From contig CAJVPP010002154.1 in NCBI GenBank assembly GCA_910592005.1, forward strand, positions 1-16,096: a stretch of 16,096 nt of DNA. Reading direction: 5' to 3'. Shown one piece after another: positions 9,721-16,096 of this stretch. Every line of letters begins with the position of its first letter. Within the stretch, counting starts at the first letter, position 1. A program made the translations under genes and the position numbers. The DNA is from Funneliformis mosseae (taxonomy: Eukaryota; Glomeromycota; Glomeromycetes; Glomerales; Glomeraceae). The notes under the pieces are model-generated. The model was not told where the DNA came from and searched no databases. It saw only the letters and a list, made by a program, of their open reading frames with translations.

Positions 9721-10965
9721 TCCAACCTCTAACTTATAATTCTGAAATAACTTTCGTAATTTCCAGTTTTAAAACTTTCAGTATTCTGATAGAGGTGATA
9801 CGCTTGAACTGTCAGGACTACCTGAAGTGTTCTAAAATGATTCTTGTAAATATAGCGTATAGAAAATAAATACTTTTCATAAAATTTGACTAGAAACCGA
9901 AATTGTATATGAAAAATGTTCGTTAATTTACTTGATTGATTTTATTACGGCTTAACTCTCACTTACCGGTGAAGGGCGTTACAATTATGAATAATTGGTA
10001 TCTTCATACAATAACTTTACTTCATATTCTTTTAAGGTATTCATTAATTCGGTCGCTTAGAACAATAGATATATGTTTCAAAGCGTGAGATTATCAAATC
10101 AATATTTGCAAAGTCATTCATTTTCTGGTTTTTTATAGCTTTCTTTAGATAATTATCCTTTCCAATAATTGCGTTGAAGGGATTTCCTACTCGAATCAGA
10201 CAAAATAGTTCTATTCGTGCATCTTTTATTACAACATATAGTGAAAATGTAAAATGTTTTGGAGAAATTTTTGGAATAAAAAAGGTGTTTTTGAAAAACT
10301 TTTGAAAGAGTTTTTTTTAAAACAAATTGAAATTTCATATACTATACTATATACTATTTACTGCTACGTCATATTAAAATAAATCATTACATGCCATGCG
10401 AAATTACCGAATATTGAGATATACCAAAAATAGAAAAATGACAGGAAATGTGGCTTATTATGGCCTGGGCGATTCATAATAGCGGATTTACCCAAAGAAA
10501 TTAAAGAAATTCCTTTTATTTAGTTATCTCATAACATTGTACCAGTTTGAACATTTTATATTTTATAGAAAGGACCATGTGTTGTATGTTAAGTTAGTTA
10601 TTATGTCCATCAATATTTAGGATTGAATTCTCTCGCTGTACCATCAATACGACTTGTTGCATGAATGACTCCTATGCAATTATACACGAGTCATACTCAC
10701 AATAGATTCATCAATTTAATTCTATTACGAATAAAGTAAACCATCCACTTTCATTCTTAATAAACTGATTCTTTTTTAAAAAAAAATTATTCTGGTGCCC
10801 GCTATTAAAAGATATAAAAATTTGGTGTTTATAGATTTCGTTTTCTTGCTATAAAAAATATATACCATTTTTAGTTGTTATATTTGGTATATATAGTGCC
10901 GATAGAAATATATGAACAAAATATCGAAATGAGACAATACATCATTTCTTGAAAAGTCTCTTTGC
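9721..10965. other. AT-rich intergenic DNA, nothing firm
   Basis: A 61-codon minus-strand frame at 10153-10338 is A/T driven. The + strand of the same place also has an open frame, so neither is accepted. TATACTA repeats occur at about 10339-10355. No RNA gene was recognised. Confidence 0.4.
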
Positions 10966-11190
10966 TTACTTCTCAATAATTTTTGATATATATAAAAGAT
11001 TATGACGAGTTGAGAAGCAGATGTTTAGATCGGATCTGACGAAGCGCCAATCATATTTTAAAAAGTCGAAATAAGGTAGTGCCATATGCTGGCAAGACAT
11101 TTTGCATGAAAAAGTAGTAGTTTGCAATAGGGAGGCATAGAATGATGGATTCTTCCACGCGAACATCATTACAAATCTAGAATCAAATAG
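10966..11190 (-). pseudogene. Possible small coding relic, two open minus frames
   Basis: A frame starting with two Met codons (11169 down to 10966, 67 codons) is open. A second minus frame is also open for about 40 codons from a possible acceptor, GATTCTAG, just upstream, and reads IILCLPIANYYFF and NVLPAYGTTLFRLF. The stretch is less AT-rich than its flanks. I recognise neither product. It may be one exon of a decayed gene, or the two frames may be chance. Confidence 0.18.
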
Positions 11191-11396
11191 AGAAAACAGG
11201 TGTACAACCCTGGTAACAAAGTTTAAGAATTCTTTTCTTCACTGAATTTCGTCTTACGTCAAATATGTGTAATTAATGAATGAAAATTGACAATACATGA
11301 AACATCATAATCATAAATTATTTTTACAAATGAGTACCTATTCCTGACGCAGCATCGCCTTGGAAGTGATTCGATCGAAACATTCTTAAAGCTTTA

Positions 11397-11560
11397 TTAG
11401 TCTTCCAACATTTGGAATTTTGTTTCTTTTTTGATAATTTCCTTGAAAGATGAAATGACTTGAATTCTTTCATCATCATTTCCTGAAGGATATTGACGTT
11501 CTTCAATTGATCTTCGGGCAGGACAATAAGAGATAAGGAAAAAAAAAGCAATGTAGTAAT
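11397..11560 (-). pseudogene. Charged coding relic on the minus strand, family unknown
   Basis: The minus frame ending at the TAA at 11399-11397 reads RSIEERQYPSGNDDERIQ and then VISSFKEIIKKETKFQMLED, a composition typical of real protein rather than AT-rich noise. It has no ATG, so it would have to be a 3' exon. CCCGAAG just upstream could serve as an acceptor. A longer minus frame covering 11324-11638 is also open but starts at TTG, lacks an N-terminal ATG, and reads less like protein. I do not recognise the family. Confidence 0.25.
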
Positions 11561-11754
11561 AGTAATTTTAATACAACATTGAAATAATTTAATAGAAGTA
11601 TAAATATATATATTTTTTTGACTGGAATGAATTGCCAATTACCTTTTTTGAGGGAAAATATCTGGAGATGCTTAACAGTGGTGCTCTTGACCTGCTAATA
11701 TATAACCTATAAACAGACGGAGAGTTATCAACTAACCTCCAGGTTTTTGCTTAG

Positions 11755-11898
11755 TATCATATTCGGCAGCCAAATGTATTTATTACTAAGAACACCCGGA
11801 GTGGGAAATCTTTTATTTCTGAAATGCTAGCCGAACATCTTGATACTTGTCTTCGATTTAAGCAACTTTCAAAATATTTAGCCTGCTGGGACTATTAA
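11755..11898 (+). pseudogene. P-loop NTPase fragment, adenylate-kinase / Fap7-like relic
   Basis: The frame from 11755 to the TAA at 11896-11898 contains PNVFIT, then GKSFISEMLAEHLDT, then RFKQLSKYL. Between PNVFIT and GKS it reads KNTRS. The next frame over the same bases (11792-11806) reads TPGVG, which would complete a Walker A motif of the form G-T-P-G-V-G-K-S. A one-base gain before it and a one-base loss after it explain this. The order hydrophobic strand, TGTPGxGKS, then a leader such as LAxxLD, is the start of AK6/Fap7-type adenylate kinases, which act in ribosome maturation. The rest of such a protein (about 170 residues) is not convincingly present. The assignment rests on one motif and its flanks. 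Confidence 0.35.
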
Positions 11899-11940
11899 AT
11901 TATGCCAGATGAATAATATTTGCGACATCGAAGTTTTTTA

Positions 11941-12108
11941 ATGTCAAAGTCTTTGAAGTTAAATAGAAAACGTTTTAGCATATCGAGAGAAATGTTTGGA
12001 AGTCTTGAAGGTGGACGTTACATTTTACGACAAAAATCAAATCGAGTCTATCTCATCGTTATTGCTATTGTCCCACCCAAATACATAGAAAATATAATTT
12101 ACCAATGA
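11941..12108 (+). CDS. 55-residue ORF downstream of the P-loop relic, possibly part of it
   Basis: The ATG at 11941 opens 55 codons with SREMFGSLEGGRYILRQKSN and a hydrophobic run VYLIVIAIV. A GG-x-hydrophobic segment followed by a strand such as LVVVL occurs in the middle of Fap7/AK6 proteins, so this may be the decayed centre of the same gene. The similarity is weak and the frame could be independent or chance. Codons upstream are open from a TTG, but that is not a usable start here. Confidence 0.2.
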   Translation: MSKSLKLNRKRFSISREMFGSLEGGRYILRQKSNRVYLIVIAIVPPKYIENIIYQ

Positions 12109-12765
12109 TATTTCAATATTAATTATCATGATTGTAATAATGTGTTTTTTTACGCTAATAAAAAGTCATTCTTATCCTACGAAATAATTCACGGTTATTA
12201 AATAAAGAAAATAAAATAATCAGGAATTAATTAGCTGTCTATATTTTACCCATGTTTTAAATTGCATTTCAAATACAAATTTGTATATTGATAATTTAAA
12301 ATATTCAATTTTCACAGATGATGACAACTTGGAAAATAATTAAAGTTTTTATTGAAATTTAACAATAATCTCGATACGAAATCAGAAAATTATCTAAAAA
12401 GTAATAAATAGACACCTGAATTTGAAAGAATTTTTCCACTAAAAGCATCATATTTATTAAAGATACTAAAAATTTTTTTCTCTTCGTCTATGTCTTGACC
12501 GTGCAATTACCAGAATTATTATTTTCATATCGTCATATCGACAAATAAATTTCTGACAAATTTGTACTAACCAAATTTGGAAGATTTATAATTTTTTTTT
12601 ACAACTCTGAAAATTTAAAACATACAGTTGTATTCAGTTCTTTCGTTTATGTATTTATATTGTGACAAAATATTTATTTAATAATATCAATTAATCAGTG
12701 TTGCCTCGCAATGTCAATATATTGAACTAAATAAAAGCTAATCACTAATAAACTAATTAAAACTG
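12109..12765. other. AT-rich intergenic DNA, nothing recognised
   Basis: No coding frame, RNA gene or repeat family was recognised on either strand. Confidence 0.4.
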
Positions 12766-12767
12766 CG

Positions 12768-12775
12768 TATAAATA
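12768..12775 (+). promoter_or_regulatory. TATAAATA box upstream of a small ORF
   Basis: TATAAATA is followed by AAGGCGGGA and, 79 bases after the box start, by an ATG. The leader AAGCGGCGGCGAAAGCGAAATG is notably GC-rich for this window. The spacing suits a fungal TATA promoter, but TATA-like words are frequent here. Confidence 0.25.
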
Positions 12776-12846
12776 AGGCGGGATTTTAAAAATAAATTAA
12801 GTTACAAATTAAAATTATTTAATGTTAAAGCGGCGGCGAAAGCGAA

Positions 12847-13047
12847 ATGTATATATGCAATGTAAGAAGGACGACCGTCACAATGATCTACAAAGGACAA
12901 TCTTCATGCGAAATTATGATGTTTTCGGGCGGAATTATTTTAGATAGAACAATATTAACGAATAATATAATATTCGTTTGTCAAATTTTTTTTTTTAACC
13001 GTTTCTTTCTAAATTCTTACAATTCCAAGTCTACTTCAAATGTTTGA
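12847..13047 (+). CDS. Hypothetical 66-residue ORF
   Basis: An ATG-to-TGA frame follows the GC-rich leader. The first 45 residues are varied (RRTTVTMIYKGQSSCEIMMF, then SGGIILDRT) and the last 20 are Phe- and Asn-rich. I do not recognise it. An AACGAATA/TATTCGTT inverted repeat (12957-12978) lies inside the frame. It is supported only by the upstream TATA and locally higher GC, so it may be a small gene, a first exon or chance. Confidence 0.2.
   Translation: MYICNVRRTTVTMIYKGQSSCEIMMFSGGIILDRTILTNNIIFVCQIFFFNRFFLNSYNSKSTSNV
12957..12978. repeat. Inverted repeat AACGAATA / TATTCGTT
   Basis: Perfect 8-bp arms surround a 6-bp AT spacer. It could form a small hairpin. No function is assigned. 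Confidence 0.25.
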
Positions 13048-14700
13048 AATGGTAGAAATACCCGCTAACAATTATATTTTTGACCGCTCTATCAAAAAGC
13101 TGCGCCAATTGACCGCTTCGGCCGGAATTACGGTATTATGTGACAAGAGGAGATAGATCATTGAAACAAAAATTTAATGGTGCAAACCACAAAAGAGTTT
13201 TACTTAGTCGCATTTATAAATTAATGTTTATATGAATTATCCTTTATTTATGGCGTCACAAAAAAAAAGAACATTGAAGACTCCGTAATTATTTCTTAAT
13301 TTCTAAGGATTATCTAATGCAACCTTACAAATACATTTTAAGAAGTACTGTATTTGTTTTAAATGCGAATCATAATGATGTTCACAATGGTGATGAAAAT
13401 GATACCATGACAAATATCAAGATTAATTGAACTTAAGAAATGTTAAAAATTTGGATAAAGCGGAAAAAATAAATATGAGAGATTGATTAGATAGGCCCAA
13501 ATATAATTTTATTTGCAAAAATCTACATCGAATAATACCACATGTACAACGCTGATCGTCGAAATTGAAATTAAAATGAAAAATAATAAAATTAAAGACC
13601 TACCAGAAGTAATCAAACTCGAAAGAACTCGCCTAAAAAAAAATAATAATAAATAAAAAATACAAATAGGCCTTGAAATTGATTTCCGTCTGAAGTTAGA
13701 ATTCGGATTCTTAAATTATCACCAATTTCAGATACAGCCTTACCACAACAGATTTGGGTTCGATATATTCGTCGCAGAAATCGAATATTTTCATTTCTTG
13801 GAAGTTTAAGTTTCTATATCGAGATGAATCATTTCTTTTATGTTCCTTTCCGGATGGGTCTGTCTGTCGTAAAACAGTATTATTATTATTATTATTATAA
13901 TCATTATCTATTTTTAACTGGATTTTTATTTTTTATTTTGGATTATTTTTTAGGTGATATCTTTTGGCATCAAATGAAACAAAAGTAATTAAATTTAAAA
14001 ATTTTGAATTTTTTATTTCAAATTCCTTCTATCAATTTCATAAGTTTTACGGTGATTAAAAAAAAAAATCTGAATTATATGGACTACATATTGGATTAAA
14101 TTAATTAGTCATCTGCGATCCTATCGAAAGCATTATCTTTACGTACCCATACATTTCTGAACGTTCTTTTTAATTCGGCGTTTGATAAAAGGGATTATTA
14201 TGTTTAATGCAAGTTTATTAAAGTATCTCGGGGAATAAATAAAATTTTATTATTATTTGTATGATAGTAAAATAAAATTTTACTTATCGCAATTTTTAAA
14301 TATTCGATGGTATAGATTCTTCATAAAAATAATTTTCTTTAATTTTGCCTAAGACAGCTTGGTAGCGATAAGAACTAATAAATAATTTCAAAATCAAAGA
14401 AGTAAAGCAAATAACTTTTTAATTGTTATTGTTTAATTTTTCGTTATTTCATGCGATCAATCCGGTACATTTTTCTGCAAATCCAATGGGAAAATCAACT
14501 GTACTAGTTTATTAAAATTTTAGATCGGCAGAATTCCTTTCTATATAGAAAATCTTTAATGAACATGCATTGCATTGACCACAACATTAACAATTTTCCG
14601 AGGAAACTTCCTTGTGATACTATTTATGAATTTCTTACATATGGAATAATCTATTATTACAGTTGGAATGGTATTCTAATTAACCGATTAATGAGAGTAA
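13048..14700. other. AT-rich intergenic DNA before the kinase-like gene
   Basis: It contains the TTA microsatellite at 13879-13899 and the word TTTTGGCATCAAATG at 13962-13976. A GC-richer island at about 13080-13135 carries GACCGCTTCGGCCGG, similar in flavour to the islands of the T-rich elements. No gene was recognised on either strand. Confidence 0.4.
13879..13899. repeat. (TAT)n microsatellite, about seven units
   Basis: Seven uninterrupted TAT units. Confidence 0.85.
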
Positions 14701-14703
14701 TTT

Positions 14704-14711
14704 TATAAATA
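14704..14711 (+). promoter_or_regulatory. TATAAATA box of the kinase-like gene
   Basis: TATAAATA begins 49 bases before the ATG at 14753. That position is close for a fungal core promoter and implies a short 5' leader. An in-frame TAA at 14735 separates it from the coding region. Confidence 0.35.
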
Positions 14712-14752
14712 TAGGCTCCTTAGTAGGTTTTAAATAATTACACTTTTTCATA

Positions 14753-16096
14753 ATGGAATTTAGTATTAATCGTGATGAATTTCATGAATGCAGCATTCCT
14801 ATCGATCTAAGATGTTGTCTAACTTGTGATGAAATATATTCCATATGTTATAAGTGTCGTGTATTGAAATCTTACATATGTCGAGCTTGTATTAAAATAT
14901 GTATTAAATGTGATGAATGTCATGAATTGAGAAAACCTTCCATAGTAAGTCGACAGATTTGCCGAGCTTGTATTAAGAATTGTGCCATATGTAGTGAGTG
15001 TCATAAATGGGGAATACCTTCCATAGAAAGTCAACGGATTTGTCGAGATTGTATTAAGAAATGTGCCATATGTGATGAGTGTCATGAATTGAGAAAACCT
15101 TTCTTAGAAAGTCAACGGACTTGTCGATCTTGTATTAAAATATGTATTAAATGTGATGAATGTCATGAATGGAGAAAACCTTCCATAGAAAGTCAACGGA
15201 TTTGTCAAGATTGTATTAAGAAATGTGCCATATGTGATGAGTGTCATGAATTGAGAAAACCTTCCATAGAAAGTCAACGGATTTGTCGAGCTTGTATTAA
15301 AATATGTATTGAATGTGATGAATGTCATGAATGGAGAAAACCTTCCATAGAAAGTCGACAGATTTGTCGAGCTTGTATTAAAATATGTATTGAATGTGAT
15401 GAATGTCATGAATGGAATAAACCTTCCATAGAAAGTAGACGTATATGTCAAACTGGTATTAAAATATGTAACAAATGTGATGAATGTCATAAATGGAGAA
15501 AACCTTCCATAGAAAGTCAACGAATTTGTCGAGCTTGTATTAAAATATGTAACAAATGTGATGAATGTCATGAATGGAGGAAACCTTCCATAGAAAGTCA
15601 ACGAATTTGTAGAGCTTGTATTGAAATATGTAACGAATGTGATGAATGTCAAGAATGGAGAAAACCTTCTATAGAAAGTCAACGGATTTGTCGAGTTTGT
15701 ATTATTAAATGTGATGAATGTCATGAATGGAGAAAACCTTCCATAGAAAGTCGACGGTTTTGTCGAGCTTGTATTAAAATATGTAACAAATGTGATGAAT
15801 GTCATCAATGGTTAATGTCTCCTCAACGAATAAATAAAGCAAACAAGAAATGCGATGAATGCCATGAATGGGGAAGATCTTCCATAGATAATTTGTGGAT
15901 TTGTAAAATTTGTATCAATATGTATAATGAATGTAATTATTGTCATGAATGGGGAAAACCTCCTGACGAAAGTGGAAACAAAGTTATTGACGAAATTATT
16001 AGATATTCACGAATTAATTCTCATATATTTAGTAAAATGGAATTTGTTTCTTATGATCAATTCAAAAATGTTCAATTTATTGCAGAGGGAGGATTT
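14753..16096 (+). CDS. Cys-rich repeat protein running into a protein-kinase domain (3' partial)
   Basis: All 448 codons from this ATG to the window edge are open. The ATG is the first after an in-frame TAA at 14735. Residues 1-52 are a degenerate Cys-rich lead-in. Residues 53-393 hold thirteen units with a 27-residue period, C-x2-C-[H]-E-[WL]-R-K-P-S-I-E-S-x2-x-C-x2-C-I-x-x-C, and a short fourteenth starts at 394. About 70 Cys are present (near 16 percent), spaced like zinc ribbons. Residues 410-432 form a linker. Then comes MEFVSYDQFKNVQFIAEGGF, the recognised approach to kinase subdomain I in Glomeromycotina kinases. EGGF is the start of the glycine-rich ATP loop, cut by the window. A Ser/Thr or TKL-type kinase is therefore expected, with the Cys array as a metal-binding interaction module. 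Unit 7 has Gly for the fourth Cys, unit 10 lacks three residues and unit 12 is shortened. There is no signal peptide or membrane segment. Kinase catalytic residues lie outside the window. Confidence 0.8.
   Translation, partial: MEFSINRDEFHECSIPIDLRCCLTCDEIYSICYKCRVLKSYICRACIKICIKCDECHELRKPSIVSRQICRACIKNCAICSECHKWGIPSIESQRICRDCIKKCAICDECHELRKPFLESQRTCRSCIKICIKCDECHEWRKPSIESQRICQDCIKKCAICDECHELRKPSIESQRICRACIKICIECDECHEWRKPSIESRQICRACIKICIECDECHEWNKPSIESRRICQTGIKICNKCDECHKWRKPSIESQRICRACIKICNKCDECHEWRKPSIESQRICRACIEICNECDECQEWRKPSIESQRICRVCIIKCDECHEWRKPSIESRRFCRACIKICNKCDECHQWLMSPQRINKANKKCDECHEWGRSSIDNLWICKICINMYNECNYCHEWGKPPDESGNKVIDEIIRYSRINSHIFSKMEFVSYDQFKNVQFIAEGGF
14909..15931 (+). repeat. 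81-bp in-frame tandem repeat array (13 units)
   Basis: Units start every 81 bp from 14909. Exceptions are unit 10 (15638-15709, 72 bp) and unit 12 (15791-15850, 60 bp). Neighbouring units are very similar: units 5 and 6 differ at 4 of 81 positions and units 8 and 9 at 5. Units 2-3 and 4-5 share the same junction (TGTGCCATATGTGATGAGTG), giving a 162-bp higher-order period. Units 7-9 and 11 carry AACAAA or AACGAA at their ends and form a separate family. The 5' and 3' units are the most diverged, as expected when expansion happens in the middle of an array. Confidence 0.9.

Noticed and set aside
10153..10338. 61-codon minus-strand ORF
   Set aside because: Composition is Lys/Phe/Asn-driven by A and T runs, an overlapping + strand frame is equally open, and neither is recognisable.
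11324..11638. 104-codon minus-strand ORF with a hydrophobic N-terminus resembling a signal peptide
   Set aside because: It starts at TTG. Its first ATG lies well inside, after the hydrophobic part, so the signal-peptide reading is unsupported. A different minus frame over 11397-11560 looks more protein-like.
15104..15808. 234-codon antisense open frame with a repetitive Thr/Phe-rich product, and a similar one at 14819-15085
   Set aside because: They are reverse-strand shadows of the Cys-rich repeat. The 81-bp repeat happens to lack antisense stops in that frame. The + strand frame is longer, has the coherent Cys spacing and leads into a kinase.
14909..15931. CRISPR-like array
   Set aside because: Units are contiguous coding repeats without unique spacers, in a eukaryotic gene.

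Overview
The window looks like nuclear DNA of a fungus, most likely an arbuscular mycorrhizal fungus (Glomeromycotina, Rhizophagus-like). The sequence is very AT-rich with long T-rich tracts. The best disrupted gene has five short introns (66-81 nt) with GT..AG borders. The right edge carries a Cys-rich protein running into a 'MEFVSYDQF..VQFIAEGGF' segment, which I recognise as the typical entry to the protein-kinase domain in the greatly expanded kinase families of these fungi. The organism call comes from recognition, not from a search.

Layout. Positions 1-115 hold a cluster of GTCCAATT palindromes. Positions 116-3580 are non-coding, with two T-rich low-complexity blocks. Positions 3582-4968 hold a six-exon gene related to the Uma2 / PD-(D/E)XK 'putative restriction endonuclease' family, disrupted by one in-frame stop and several single-base indels. 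Positions 4969-8640 are mostly non-coding, with a second T-rich element and two weak ORFs. Positions 8650-9500 hold a decayed minus-strand gene I cannot name. Positions 9508-9720 hold a short CCGGTTAA-rich repeat element that looks like a non-autonomous transposon. Positions 10966-12108 contain several small coding relics, the best being a P-loop (Walker A) fragment resembling an adenylate-kinase/Fap7-type NTPase. A small TATA-linked ORF lies at 12847-13047.

The only clearly intact gene is the last one (14753 to the window end, + strand). Its first 448 codons are uninterrupted and encode an array of 27-residue Cys-rich (zinc-ribbon-like) repeats, then a linker, then the first residues of a kinase glycine-rich loop where the window stops. 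The array has an 81-bp DNA period with a 162-bp higher-order period, showing expansion by tandem duplication.

The genes do not form a pathway or operon. This is a gene-poor, repeat-rich region with decaying gene copies and one living member of an expanding kinase family. The most interesting item is the Cys-rich array joined to a kinase. Next are the Uma2-like nuclease relic and the CCGGTTAA element.
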